The notes under the pieces were generated by a model. The model was not told where the DNA came from. It searched no databases and saw nothing but the letters and a program-made list of their open reading frames with translations. Made by a program: the position numbers and the translations under genes. From contig NZ_PENZ01000028.1 in the NCBI RefSeq assembly GCF_003144395.1, positions 186,001-250,000 of the forward strand: DNA of 64,000 nucleotides, in the 5' to 3' direction. The stretch comes from Proteus faecis (GTDB lineage: Bacteria > Pseudomonadota > Gammaproteobacteria > Enterobacterales > Enterobacteriaceae). This document shows, one piece after another, positions 1-9,481 of the stretch. Positions within the stretch are counted from its first letter, which is position 1. Each line of letters opens with the position of its first letter.

Positions 1-1
1 A

Positions 2-2122
2 TTAAAATTTGCAGAGACAGCACCTAGTTATGGCGCGCTCCATTTGACTGGTGTTAATCCTGATGGCTATCTAGAATTTGGCGTACGCAGTGATGAATAT
101 GTTTCAAAAGCAACTCTCGATTTAGAATTTACGCCATCTCCATCACTACTTCCTGTGGAATCTCACCTTAATGTCTATTTAAATGATGAGTTAATGGGAG
201 TGATTACCTTAAAACAGGAAGATTTAGGTAAAAAAAACCAAATTACGATACCGATTGATCCTTTATTTATTCAAGATTTTAACCATATAAAACTCTCTTT
301 TATTGGCCATTATCGTGAAATTTGTGAAAACCAAGCAAACACAACACTTTGGTTTGATGTAAGTAAAAACAGTCAACTCAATCTGACCTTTCAATCACTT
401 CGTTTAGGTAATGAGTTAGCGTACTTCCCAGAACCATTTTTTGATAGTCGCGATTTTGGTGAATTAACACTGCCAATGGTCTTCAGCCAGTCACCGAATT
501 TAGTTCAACAAAAAGCAGCGGCGATCCTCTCTTCTTGGTTTGGAACTCAAGTTGATTGGCGTAAGCAAAATTATCCGGTTTTTTATGATATTTTGCCAAA
601 TCAACACAGCATTATTTTTGCAACCAATAAACAAAAGCCCGCCTTTTTAAAACAGCATCCCGATGTGAAAGAGCCAACCATCGAAATGCTGACACATCCA
701 ACTAATCCTTATATTAAGTTACTTCTCATTATGGGGCGTGATGATAATGATTTGATCACCGCTGTAAACGGAATAGCTCGTGGACAAGTTATCTTCAGAG
801 GAAATATCGTCACGATTAATGAAGTAGAGAAATTGATCCCGCGTGAACCTTATGATGCGCCAAAATGGGTACAGTTAAATAAACCTATCTACTTTAATAC
901 ACTGCAAGACTATGAAGGTCAGTTGCAATCTCGCGGATTAAGACCCGCTCCTATTACATTAAATATGACATTACCGCCTGATCTATTTATGTTTAATAAT
1001 ACGGGATTACAAATGCAATTGCGTTATCGCTATACTGCCCCTGCATTTCAAGATGACTCTCGTATGTCTATCTCAGTAAACGACCACTTCATTAAAGCTT
1101 ATCCTCTTGAGAAAGATAAAAAAGATAATCTCGTCATCGCTTATTTACCACTTATTCAAGGCTGGATTGAGCATAAGAATTTATTGAATATTCCCGCAGT
1201 AAAACTAGGAGAAAGAAATCAAATTACATTTGCCTTTGATTACACTAACCCAATTCCGGGCGGCTCAGTAGATCATTGTATTACTTATCAACCTGTTCCA
1301 AATGCTGTCGCCATTGATGATTTATCTAGTTTTAATTTTACTGGTGATTATCGACACTATATTGCACTACCTGATCTGCGAGTTTATAGCCATGCAGGCT
1401 TTCCATTTAGTCGTTATGCGGATCTATCAGAAACCTTGATTTTTGTTAATCCACAACCGTCTCCAACACAATTATCTACCCTATTAATTTCAACAGGAAA
1501 TATAGGTGCTCAAACAGGTTATCCTGCGCTAAATGTTTCATTAACAGATTCATTGGATGAAGTGCAAAAAAGGGATGTAGATCTACTACTTATTGGAACA
1601 ATTCCGCCTGCATTCAATAATGATAAACAGATGAACGTACTGATTGATAAAGCACGTAGTGAAATTACTCTACCTTCTCGTGAAATCAGTATCTTTAGCC
1701 ACACAAGTTATCAACCAAATGATAAACGCCCTGATAGCCGAGTCTCTCTGATCTCAAAGGGATCAATGGGGGCAATTATTGGTTTCCAATCTCCATTCTT
1801 TTCACAACGTAGCGTTGTCGCATTATTAGCCGATAGTACACAAGGTTATAAACTGTTAAATGAGGCAATTAGTGACAGCGGTAAACGTGATGCGATGTAT
1901 GGTTCAGTGGTATTAATTAGAGGATCTGGCGTAAATAGCTTACGTGTGGGTGATACTTATTTCGTCGGTTATTTACCTTGGTGGGAAGAAGTTTGGTATG
2001 TGTTTGCCTCTCACCCTATATGGCTTGGTTTAGCGGCAATTATCGGCATTCTTGTTGTCTCTCTTCTTATTTGGCGAGCAATGAAAATAAGAAGCCAACG
2101 TCGTTTAGCGACTAAGGACTAA
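2..2122 (+). CDS. bcsB: Cellulose synthase regulatory subunit BcsB (5' end missing)
   Basis: The frame is open from the window edge, so the gene starts upstream; about 706 C-terminal residues are present, against roughly 780 in E. coli BcsB. BcsB is the periplasmic, membrane-anchored partner of the cellulose synthase BcsA and guides the nascent glucan across the periplasm. Visible support is the periplasmic beta-rich sequence with repeated carbohydrate-binding-like segments, a single C-terminal membrane helix (around SHPIWLGLAAIIGILVVS) and a short basic cytoplasmic tail. The stop codon lies 3 bp before bcsC, so the two genes are cotranscribed. In many enterobacteria the cellulase gene bcsZ sits between bcsB and bcsC; here it does not. 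Identification is by family resemblance and context. Confidence 0.93.
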   Translation, partial: LKFAETAPSYGALHLTGVNPDGYLEFGVRSDEYVSKATLDLEFTPSPSLLPVESHLNVYLNDELMGVITLKQEDLGKKNQITIPIDPLFIQDFNHIKLSFIGHYREICENQANTTLWFDVSKNSQLNLTFQSLRLGNELAYFPEPFFDSRDFGELTLPMVFSQSPNLVQQKAAAILSSWFGTQVDWRKQNYPVFYDILPNQHSIIFATNKQKPAFLKQHPDVKEPTIEMLTHPTNPYIKLLLIMGRDDNDLITAVNGIARGQVIFRGNIVTINEVEKLIPREPYDAPKWVQLNKPIYFNTLQDYEGQLQSRGLRPAPITLNMTLPPDLFMFNNTGLQMQLRYRYTAPAFQDDSRMSISVNDHFIKAYPLEKDKKDNLVIAYLPLIQGWIEHKNLLNIPAVKLGERNQITFAFDYTNPIPGGSVDHCITYQPVPNAVAIDDLSSFNFTGDYRHYIALPDLRVYSHAGFPFSRYADLSETLIFVNPQPSPTQLSTLLISTGNIGAQTGYPALNVSLTDSLDEVQKRDVDLLLIGTIPPAFNNDKQMNVLIDKARSEITLPSREISIFSHTSYQPNDKRPDSRVSLISKGSMGAIIGFQSPFFSQRSVVALLADSTQGYKLLNEAISDSGKRDAMYGSVVLIRGSGVNSLRVGDTYFVGYLPWWEEVWYVFASHPIWLGLAAIIGILVVSLLIWRAMKIRSQRRLATKD

Positions 2123-2125
2123 GCT

Positions 2126-5100
2126 ATGTGGCAATTTGGTCACACACATCGCCACTCTGTTATTGCTCTCTTCTTGCTGACAGGCTTTCTGCCTGTCACG
2201 CAAGCCAGTGAAGAGACTGCGGAAGCTTTTTTACAAGAGCAAATAAGATTAGGAACATCAACGGGAAATAAAGCTTTAGTGGCTCAATCATTACATCGTT
2301 TAGCGTTAATTAAACCTAATGATCCTAATATTTTATTAATGCAAATTCAGCTTGCCACAAAACAGAAAGACAATACAAAAGCACAACAATTATTTAGCCA
2401 GTTAGGCGCTCAATTTCCACAATCAGAGCAATATCAGCGTGCAATAAAAACCTTATCACTGACAACAGATGTTAATCGGCAAAAATTACAGCGAGCTCAA
2501 CTTTATCGTACAGCTGGGCGCTATGATGAGGCGTTAAATTTATACGATGAAATTTATCGCGGAGTACCCCCAGATGAGACTTTAGCATTAGAATATATCC
2601 AAGTACTGATGCACTCTTCTCATGATGATAAGATAGATAGACTTAATCATATTTATCACCAATATCCTCAGAATGAGAAAATAGCAAGTCTCTACCAGCA
2701 ACAATCCACAATAAAATCAGCAGTGACAACAAGCACAGTCAGTACGGTTTCCACGGCAAAACCTAAAACAGATGTTGCTTCATTACCTATTGCAACCTTA
2801 AAACAAAAAGTACGACAACAACCTGATAATGCTGATGTTGTAGGGGCTTTGGGTGTACGTTATTCTCGTGAAAATCAACGTGGTGCTGCTATTTTCTATC
2901 TGTCTCAAGCACTAAAATTATCACCCAGTCATGATAATAGTGGTCAATGGCAAGCCATGTTGCAAGCAAACCAATATTGGCATCTCCTTTCAAAAGGCGA
3001 TGAAGCACTATTAAAACAAGATTACCCATTAGCTGAACATTATTTTCGCCAACTCAATAAGTTAGCCCCTTATGAAAGCGAGCCTTATATTGGTTTAGGT
3101 AATATTGCAGTTGCACAGCATCAATTAGCGCTTGCTGAAAGCTATTATTTGCAGGCCTTAAAATATCACTCCAACCACTCTGCGACATTACATAGTCTCG
3201 CAAAACTTTATCGACAACAGTCACATGATAAAGCGCAACAGTTTATTGATGGTTTAACGCCAAGACAATATAAAAATTTGGCTGAAGATTATGGCTATAT
3301 TATCTCAGGTATAAGACAAGATTTAGCTGCAGATGATGAACATAAAGAGCGATATCTTAGTGCTATTGAAAAACGTAAAGCGATTGCTAAAGATTATCCT
3401 GATGATGTTTGGAATATTTATCACCTTACGGATGATTTACTAATCACCCAACAAGGCTCTGTGGCTGAAGCGTATTTTAATCAACTTAATCGTCGGCTCC
3501 CTAATGATCCATCTCGTCTTTATGCCTACGCGCTATATCTCAATAAAACAGAACGAGAAACTCAAGCTCTTGATACATTAAAAACGATCCCTTTATCTCA
3601 ACGCAGTGAAAGCATGAAAGCGTTAGATAGTCGATTACGTTTTGGTGAAATAGTCGCGCATGCAGAGTCTCTACGCGCCAAAGGACAAGAGCAACACGCT
3701 GTTGATTATCTTTTTTCCCATATTCCACCAGAACAAAAAATGCAGATTTATTTGCTATTAGCAAACTGGGCGCAGGAGCGAAATAACCTTGAACAAGCCC
3801 TCAGTTATTATCATACCGCTCTAAATCTGGAATCTAATAATGAAACGGCATTACTAGGTGCAACAGAAATTGCCTTAGCACAAGGACAAAAAGCACAGGC
3901 AAAATATTATCTTGCAAAAATAGCAACACTTTCACCTAGCCAGTTTAATAACAACGCTATTAGACGCGTCGCCAATGCGGAAAAAGAGGTCGGCAATACA
4001 GAAAAAGCACAACACTATTTTGCTTATTTGACACAACAAATTGAAACAGAGCCAGACAGTGCTGATCCTTTAATATTACGCGATATTGCTCGTTTTCATC
4101 GTGATGAACAACATCGTCAACAAGCACACTATTATTACCAACACGCTATGCTCAAGGATGGAATAGCAGATAGGTTGCCAAAAGATAATATTGAATACAC
4201 CAGATTAATGCGCAATAACGAGAACGACAATTGGCTATCTCGAAGTCTACGAGCTGATGCTCACTCTCTCTATCGTCAACAAGAGTGGCGTTTTACTCTT
4301 GAACATGATTATTGGGGTTCTAATGGTAGCGAAGGCTATTCCAAACTACGCGCCCACACGACGATGTTACAACTCGATCACCCTGTTTATAATGGCCGTT
4401 TCTTCTGGCGAGCAGACTTAGTTAATCTTAATAGTGGCAAGCTGGGTACATCACCTTATGATGCTAAATTTGGGACTTGTTATCGCACAGGATGTTTTCC
4501 GCTAGAACAAAAATCCTTTGGTGTTAGCCCTGCAATTGGCTGGGAAAATGGTCAATGGCAATGGGATCTTGGTACAACTCCACTGGGTTTTGAAGTAACT
4601 GATTGGGTTGGTAAAATCGCCTATAGCCATGATCTTTTTAATGTGGGCTGGACACTTGATGCTCACCGCCGCCCGGTTAATAGCTCTTTGCTGGCTTTTG
4701 GTGGTCAACGAGATATTTGGACAAATCAAATATGGGGCGGTGTTAGAAGAACTGGCGTTCGTTTAAGCGGAAGCTATGACTTAGGTGGAAAAGACGGTTA
4801 TTGGGGCGAAATTTCTATTGATAAATTGACGGGTAAGAATGTGGAAGATAATAGCAGTGTTCGAGGTATGGGAGGCTATTATTATAAACTTATCAATGAA
4901 AATAACCGTCGCGTATCTATCGGATTAAATACTATGCTTTGGCATTATGATAAGGACTTAAGTGGATACACTTTAGGTCAAGGTGGTTATTATAGTCCTC
5001 AAAAATATGTCTCTTTAGGGCTCCCCATTAATTATCGTGAACGTACTGAAAATTGGTCTTGGGAATTATCAGGTTCCGTGTCTTGGTCTTACTCTCAAAC

Positions 5101-5452
5101 AGATGACAGAAAACGCTATCCTTTACAATATCTCATTTCTCCCGATAAATTTAATCGCTATATGAATGGACTTAGCCCTGAAGATCGAGAAGATATGATG
5201 AGGCTTTATTATCAAGAGCATGATGCTATTGATGAAGGAGGTTCCAGCAATGGTTTTGGTTATACCGCAAGAGCATTAGTTGAACATCGCATAACACCAC
5301 ATTGGTTTATTGGTGCAGCTATCGATATTCAACAAGCAAAAAACTATACCCCAAGCCATGCATTAATGTACTTACGTTATTCATTTGATGGCTGGAATGG
5401 TGATTTAGATTTACCACCAAATCCTCTTATTCCTTATGCTGATTTTAAATAA
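2126..5452 (+). CDS. bcsC: Cellulose export outer-membrane protein BcsC
   Basis: A 1108-residue protein, close to the roughly 1150 of E. coli BcsC. It opens with a Sec signal peptide (cleavage plausible after TQA near residue 27), continues with some 700 residues of TPR-type helical repeats (for example the segments around YLSQALKLSPSHDNSG and YYHTALNLESNNETALLGA) and ends in a beta-barrel of about 350 residues rich in alternating aromatic strands. The TPR scaffold is thought to contact peptidoglycan and the Bcs inner-membrane complex, while the barrel is the cellulose exit pore. It follows bcsB with a 3-bp gap and is closed by the hairpin at 5474-5499. The last residues (DLPPNPLIPYADFK) resemble the usual BcsC C-terminus. 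Confidence 0.94.
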   Translation: MWQFGHTHRHSVIALFLLTGFLPVTQASEETAEAFLQEQIRLGTSTGNKALVAQSLHRLALIKPNDPNILLMQIQLATKQKDNTKAQQLFSQLGAQFPQSEQYQRAIKTLSLTTDVNRQKLQRAQLYRTAGRYDEALNLYDEIYRGVPPDETLALEYIQVLMHSSHDDKIDRLNHIYHQYPQNEKIASLYQQQSTIKSAVTTSTVSTVSTAKPKTDVASLPIATLKQKVRQQPDNADVVGALGVRYSRENQRGAAIFYLSQALKLSPSHDNSGQWQAMLQANQYWHLLSKGDEALLKQDYPLAEHYFRQLNKLAPYESEPYIGLGNIAVAQHQLALAESYYLQALKYHSNHSATLHSLAKLYRQQSHDKAQQFIDGLTPRQYKNLAEDYGYIISGIRQDLAADDEHKERYLSAIEKRKAIAKDYPDDVWNIYHLTDDLLITQQGSVAEAYFNQLNRRLPNDPSRLYAYALYLNKTERETQALDTLKTIPLSQRSESMKALDSRLRFGEIVAHAESLRAKGQEQHAVDYLFSHIPPEQKMQIYLLLANWAQERNNLEQALSYYHTALNLESNNETALLGATEIALAQGQKAQAKYYLAKIATLSPSQFNNNAIRRVANAEKEVGNTEKAQHYFAYLTQQIETEPDSADPLILRDIARFHRDEQHRQQAHYYYQHAMLKDGIADRLPKDNIEYTRLMRNNENDNWLSRSLRADAHSLYRQQEWRFTLEHDYWGSNGSEGYSKLRAHTTMLQLDHPVYNGRFFWRADLVNLNSGKLGTSPYDAKFGTCYRTGCFPLEQKSFGVSPAIGWENGQWQWDLGTTPLGFEVTDWVGKIAYSHDLFNVGWTLDAHRRPVNSSLLAFGGQRDIWTNQIWGGVRRTGVRLSGSYDLGGKDGYWGEISIDKLTGKNVEDNSSVRGMGGYYYKLINENNRRVSIGLNTMLWHYDKDLSGYTLGQGGYYSPQKYVSLGLPINYRERTENWSWELSGSVSWSYSQTDDRKRYPLQYLISPDKFNRYMNGLSPEDREDMMRLYYQEHDAIDEGGSSNGFGYTARALVEHRITPHWFIGAAIDIQQAKNYTPSHALMYLRYSFDGWNGDLDLPPNPLIPYADFK

Positions 5453-5473
5453 TATTCAATGCATTAAATACAC

Positions 5474-5499
5474 AAACGGGAAGCACTAGCTTCCCGTTT
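5474..5499. terminator. Bidirectional hairpin terminator after bcsC
   Basis: A perfect 11-bp stem (AAACGGGAAGC / GCTTCCCGTTT) with a 4-base loop lies between the convergent ends of bcsC and the YeeE-like gene. A-rich and T-rich flanks suit termination in both directions. Confidence 0.8.
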
Positions 5500-5537
5500 A
5501 ACATTTTCGCTGAAATAGTGATAACAAGTTGCCATTA

Positions 5538-5948
5538 TTACGCTTTACGAAAAAATCCAACAAGCAACCAACCGACAATCATGGCAAGGACAAATAAAAT
5601 GCCTTGATAAAACCCCGCACCTGCTAATACCAAACCCGGACCAGGACAAATTCCAGCTAATCCCCAGCCAAGACCGAATAATACACTACCTAGCACTAAG
5701 GGTTTATCAATCACTTTATTGGTCGGGATATTTAAAGGACATGCTAATACACTTTGCTGCCTACGGTGCGTTAATTGGTAACCTATCACACTGACAGTCA
5801 GCCCTGCTCCCATAATTATCAATAAAGAGGGATCCCAGTTTCCGGTAATATCCAGAAAACCTAGAATTTTTTGTGGATTGCTCATTCCACCAACAATCAA
5901 TCCTGCACTGAATAGAAGACCACAAAGAAAAGCAACAAACTTAGTCAT
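5538..5948 (-). CDS. YeeE/YedE-family sulfur transporter, C-terminal half-type subunit
   Basis: A 136-residue integral membrane protein with about four helices. It carries the signature GICPGPG near residue 104, which corresponds to the conserved cysteine motif in the second half of full-length YeeE/TsuA thiosulfate channels. Together with the adjacent 144-residue protein it makes up one split transporter, the arrangement often called PmpA/PmpB. It is the last gene of a three-gene unit (regulator, first half, second half) with gaps of a few bases. The likely substrate is thiosulfate or another reduced sulfur compound; this is inferred from the family and from the sulfide-type regulator next door. 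Confidence 0.82.
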   Translation of the reverse strand: MTKFVAFLCGLLFSAGLIVGGMSNPQKILGFLDITGNWDPSLLIIMGAGLTVSVIGYQLTHRRQQSVLACPLNIPTNKVIDKPLVLGSVLFGLGWGLAGICPGPGLVLAGAGFYQGILFVLAMIVGWLLVGFFRKA

Positions 5949-5952
5949 TCTC

Positions 5953-6387
5953 TTAGCCTCCTATCACATGGCGCTGAATATAAACAGTAATAAATGCAGT
6001 CACCATAAAGACTAAAACGGCTACCATCGAGCGACGCGATAATCTCGCTAATCCACAAATACCATGCCCGCTAGTGCAACCATTGCCTAAACGTGTGCCG
6101 GCACCCACTAGTACTCCAGCAATAATTAACATCCAAGGTGAGGCTTCAATCACAGGTGATAAAGGTTTATCAAAAAAATAAAACAGTGTGGGGGCGATTA
6201 ACATGCCAAGTAAAAAAGCCCAACGCCAACCATTTCCCTGCTGTTTCTTTGATAAAACACCCCCTAAAATACCGCTTATTCCTGCAATACGGCCATTAAA
6301 TAACAGTAAAATGGCGGCCGCGGCACCTATCATAAGTCCACCAATTGCCGCACTTAAAGGCGTAAAGTGAACCCAATCTATATTCAT
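5953..6387 (-). CDS. YeeE/YedE-family sulfur transporter, N-terminal half-type subunit
   Basis: A 144-residue membrane protein with four or five hydrophobic helices and the motif GNGCTSGHGICG (about residues 102-113). This corresponds to the conserved pore cysteine motif in the first half of full-length YeeE/TsuA. It lies 3 bp downstream of the ArsR-type regulator gene and 4 bp upstream of the other half, so the three are one operon. Neither half is truncated; each is complete for the two-gene form of the family. Transport of thiosulfate or polysulfide-derived sulfur is inferred, not shown. Confidence 0.83.
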   Translation of the reverse strand: MNIDWVHFTPLSAAIGGLMIGAAAAILLLFNGRIAGISGILGGVLSKKQQGNGWRWAFLLGMLIAPTLFYFFDKPLSPVIEASPWMLIIAGVLVGAGTRLGNGCTSGHGICGLARLSRRSMVAVLVFMVTAFITVYIQRHVIGG

Positions 6388-6390
6388 AAA

Positions 6391-6714
6391 TTAACCTGCT
6401 ATAGGGCAATAAAGCTGATAAAGCGTATTGAGTAGCACGAGAACTTTTTCATCAGCAATAGAATAAAAGATACGTTTTCCATCACGACGAGTATTCACTA
6501 ACCCTTCATTACGCAAAACGGTTAGTTGTTGAGAAAGAGTAGGTTGACGAATACCTAAACTCTCTTCTAATTCACTCACACTTTTTTCGCCCTGACTTAG
6601 TTGACACAATAATAAAAGGCGATCGCCATTTCCTAGCGTCTTAAGCATACTGGACGCTTCATGAGCCGCCAATTTCATTGCATCTAATAAATCAGGTTGA
6701 ACTCGTTGTGTCAT
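6391..6714 (-). CDS. ArsR-family repressor, BigR/SqrR-like polysulfide sensor type
   Basis: A 107-residue winged-helix regulator. The recognition-helix region (around GIRQPTLSQQLTVLRNEG) is typical ArsR. It has two cysteines, Cys37 and Cys103, 66 residues apart, the same separation as the redox pair of BigR and SqrR that forms a tetrasulfide bridge with reactive sulfur species. I place the start at 6714 because GGAG sits about seven bases upstream of that ATG; earlier in-frame start codons (for example 6726 and 6732) lie inside or before this ribosome-binding site. It heads the operon with the two YeeE/YedE halves and probably represses it until sulfide or polysulfide accumulates. Sensor chemistry is inferred from cysteine spacing only. 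Confidence 0.85.
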   Translation of the reverse strand: MTQRVQPDLLDAMKLAAHEASSMLKTLGNGDRLLLLCQLSQGEKSVSELEESLGIRQPTLSQQLTVLRNEGLVNTRRDGKRIFYSIADEKVLVLLNTLYQLYCPIAG

Positions 6715-6819
6715 GGTAAACTCCATAATCAATATACTTTTTAATAATATGTTAATTTATATATTGTGCAAGTTTTCTTTTTATTGCGTGTTTGTATAAG
6801 GCACTATATGCTCTGTAAC

Positions 6820-7326
6820 ATGAAAACGGTAAGAGTCCCCATAGCCTTAGTGCAAAGCGTTATGCAAACACTGCGTGAAAAATTGCAGCAGGCTAATCTT
6901 TATCTAAATACAAATTACCCAGAACCTAGTCTACATTATAATCAGAGAGGAACGATTGCAGGCAGTGCCTATTATGCAAATTGGGAAATCCGTATTAATC
7001 CTACATTATTGATTGAAAATAAAAAGAATTTTATTGAAGAAGTTATTCCTCATGAATTAGCGCATTTATTAGTTAATCGCCATTTTGGTCGTGTAGCCCC
7101 TCATGGAAAAGAGTGGAAATGGATGATGGAAACAGTCTTACAAGTTTCAGCTAAACGAACCCATCATTTTGATATCAGCACGGTTAAAGCTAAAACGTAT
7201 CCTTATGCTTGCCAATGTGAAGAGAAACATCAGCTCACTATTCGTCGTCATAACAAAGTATTACGCGGAGAAACACAATACCGTTGCCGGCATTGTCAGG
7301 CGATATTGAAATTTATAGAAAATTAA
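6820..7326 (+). CDS. sprT: SprT family zinc metalloprotease-like protein
   Basis: A 168-residue homolog of E. coli SprT (about 165 aa) with the zinc-binding HExxH helix ([14 protein letters not shown], about residues 72-85) and, near the C-terminus, cysteines arranged like a zinc ribbon (CQCEEKH and CRHCQA). The family resembles the protease domain of eukaryotic SPRTN; the bacterial role is poorly defined. I chose the ATG at 6820 because the protein then begins MKTVRVPIA, as in E. coli; an upstream in-frame start at 6766 would add 18 residues with no family match. The gene is monocistronic, divergent from the ArsR operon and closed by the hairpin at 7342-7379. Confidence 0.9.
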   Translation: MKTVRVPIALVQSVMQTLREKLQQANLYLNTNYPEPSLHYNQRGTIAGSAYYANWEIRINPTLLIENKKNFIEEVIPHELAHLLVNRHFGRVAPHGKEWKWMMETVLQVSAKRTHHFDISTVKAKTYPYACQCEEKHQLTIRRHNKVLRGETQYRCRHCQAILKFIEN

Positions 7327-7341
7327 AACAAATAGATAAAA

Positions 7342-7379
7342 ATAAAGCCGATACGTAGGTTTACTCGCATCGGCTTTAT
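7342..7379. terminator. Shared hairpin terminator between sprT and mgtE
   Basis: An 11-bp perfect stem (ATAAAGCCGAT / ATCGGCTTTAT) lies between convergent sprT and mgtE. A/T-rich flanks allow use on both strands. Confidence 0.75.
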
Positions 7380-7405
7380 CTTAAGAATAAATATATGAGA
7401 TTGTC

Positions 7406-8479
7406 TTAAGCAAACTCACTCATCACATGAGATGCGATTTCAAAGTAAATAATAAGACCAGTACCATCAATTAACGTCGCGATAAACGGAGCTGAAACAA
7501 CCGCAGGATCAATACCTAAACGTTTTAATACCATTGGAATAACAGACGAAACAATCGCACTCCAAACTGTAATTGAAATAAGCGTTAAGCCCACAACAAT
7601 CATCACTTCCATACCCACACCTAAAAACCAAGCACGCACAAAACCGGCAATACCCATAGTCAGTGCAACCATTATGGATGTGGTTATCTCTTTTCTTAAT
7701 ACAGACCAAATATTACGCAGACTGACTTCCCCTAATGCCATCGCACGTACTAATGTTGAAGTGATCTGTGTTCCACTATTTCCGCCTGTACCAATCAACA
7801 ATGGAATAAAGAAGGCTAATGAAATTGCAGCTTCTAGCCTATCTTCAAAGGCATGCAATACGGTACTGGTATACGCTTCTGCCACAAACAGCATCAACAA
7901 CCACACAACACGCTTGCGCCATAATGTTACTGGGCTGGTTTCTAAATAGGGTTGCTCTAAAGGTGAAGTTGCCCCTTGCATTTGTGCATCAAGTGTATTC
8001 TCATCTTCAATTAATTCAGCAATATCTTGAGGACGTAAAACACCGACTAATTTTCCAAAATGCATCACGGGTACACTGTCTAAACCGCTATGGCTAATCA
8101 GTTGATACACATCATGTCGATTCTGTTCTGGTGAGACAGAGAAAAAAGTTTGACGCATCACATCTGACACAAACAGCTCATTAGCAGCGGTTAATAATGA
8201 TTTAACGGGCAAAATCCCATTTAGATAATTATCTTTATCCACAACATATAAATAGGTTGGAATTAATTCATCTTTTAAATCATTAACCAATTGAGCTTTT
8301 ACATATTCAATAGAATCAGCGATAGAAACCGCAATATAAGATTGACTCATATAAGCACTAACAGTTGCATCATCTTTTAAACGATTGTATTGGTCTTGCG
8401 TTGAGTTGTTTTGTGGTGTGTTTAAGGATGCATCTGCAACTAATACAGCATCCATTTTGTTTTGAGTATTGAATTTCAT
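7406..8479 (-). CDS. mgtE: MgtE-type magnesium transporter, short form
   Basis: A 357-residue Mg2+ channel of the MgtE/SLC41 family. A CBS-domain pair (about residues 36-155) precedes five membrane helices (about 190-355) carrying the family signatures PLLIGTGGNSGTQ and, in the last helix, FIATLIDGTGLIIYF, whose aspartate matches the Mg2+-site Asp of Thermus MgtE. Typical MgtE is about 450 residues; the superhelical N domain that helps gate the channel is almost entirely missing here, leaving about 35 polar residues. The start at 8479 has AGGGA upstream. An M-box riboswitch occupies the leader (8564-8722), so expression should fall when Mg2+ is plentiful. Confidence 0.9.
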   Translation of the reverse strand: MKFNTQNKMDAVLVADASLNTPQNNSTQDQYNRLKDDATVSAYMSQSYIAVSIADSIEYVKAQLVNDLKDELIPTYLYVVDKDNYLNGILPVKSLLTAANELFVSDVMRQTFFSVSPEQNRHDVYQLISHSGLDSVPVMHFGKLVGVLRPQDIAELIEDENTLDAQMQGATSPLEQPYLETSPVTLWRKRVVWLLMLFVAEAYTSTVLHAFEDRLEAAISLAFFIPLLIGTGGNSGTQITSTLVRAMALGEVSLRNIWSVLRKEITTSIMVALTMGIAGFVRAWFLGVGMEVMIVVGLTLISITVWSAIVSSVIPMVLKRLGIDPAVVSAPFIATLIDGTGLIIYFEIASHVMSEFA

Positions 8480-8563
8480 TTTGTGGTTCCCTATTACTGT
8501 TTGTGTTTAGCAAATCAGTTCTCCATAGGGGCGAAACCAGAAGCGAGAATGCAAAAGCTATCT

Positions 8564-8722
8564 ACACGTCTCGGTTTTAGCACTATACAACGTATCCGAT
8601 GAATACAGGAAGTTACATGGGGATATACCTTCGGTCGATATATCCTGTCCTAATCTTGGGCGTCTCTCGACGTCGTCAGATCAGTAACCTATGTTTGTAT
8701 AGGAGCCTCGCCTAACGAGATA
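8564..8722 (-). promoter_or_regulatory. M-box (ykoK-type) magnesium riboswitch
   Basis: Read on the minus strand, the leader of mgtE contains the hallmark M-box segments in order: GTTAGGCGAGGCTCCTATAC, then GACGTCGAGAGACGCCCAAG, then AGGACAGGATATATCGACCG, and a final GCTAAAACCGAGACG strand. The conserved purine-rich joins and the paired GACGTC/GACGCC element are intact. M-box RNAs bind Mg2+ and reduce expression of magnesium transporter genes. The stretch 8480-8563 between the aptamer and the gene would hold the expression platform; I see GC-rich segments there but could not fold it. From 8743 to 8942 nothing recognisable is present. Confidence 0.9.
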
Positions 8723-8942
8723 CTGCACTTTTCTTGCGAATGCGGCGCGCATTATAACCACTCACAATATAATGAAAAGCACGATAACGATTTTGTTTAA
8801 GTTCTATTGAAAAATAGCTCGCAATATTTATCACACAAATTAAATAATATAATTTCATTCAAAACTAATATATAAAAAAGAGATGATGCTTTCCTACAAA
8901 AGCTAAAATCGTATAGTAAAAGATAATCTGTATATTAATTGA

Positions 8943-9278
8943 TTATTTAAATGCTAATTTTTGACCTCTTATTTCTTCTGCTTGCAAAAATATCTCTTTT
9001 ACCGTTTTACCATCTAATGATTGGCACATTTTACGAGTAATAATATCCGAATTTTTATGACGCCCCGCGCTCACTAAATCATTAAAATTAATATCATTAA
9101 GGATAGCTAACTCTATTGCTTCATCAAAACGCGCTTGTTCATCAAGGGGAAGTGAATTGCGCATTTCAACAATTGAGATACGTAGCGACTCTACATTAGA
9201 GCCATCAAGGGTTTGTTGAGGTTTTTCACAACCAGATAACATGACACTAAATAAACAAATAACTAACAATTTTTTCAT
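8943..9278 (-). CDS. Small outer-membrane-type lipoprotein of unknown function
   Basis: A 111-residue protein with a short signal sequence ending in lipobox LSGC, so Cys17 should be acylated. The mature part is helical and acidic/polar without a motif I recognise; it resembles the small DUF6694-type lipoproteins of enterobacteria, but that assignment is from memory. The start at 9278 is preceded by a very strong ribosome-binding site (AAGGGGGG); a longer reading from a TTG upstream would place that site inside the coding region and spoil the signal peptide. It stands alone between mgtE and hcr. Confidence 0.8.
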   Translation of the reverse strand: MKKLLVICLFSVMLSGCEKPQQTLDGSNVESLRISIVEMRNSLPLDEQARFDEAIELAILNDINFNDLVSAGRHKNSDIITRKMCQSLDGKTVKEIFLQAEEIRGQKLAFK

Positions 9279-9481
9279 ATATCCCCCCTTACCCAATCAA
9301 TAGTTTAAATAATAGCAGAATGTTTATAAGGAAACTCCCACTAACTAAAATATATTTTTAATTAGTCATCGTTGCCAATATTTTTATTATTCTGAATAAA
9401 TAAAAACCGTCTTTAATTTAAAATAAAGAGAAGTATTTTCCAGATTATTCGTTTTTTTAATGGGAAGAATAGACATAAAAA

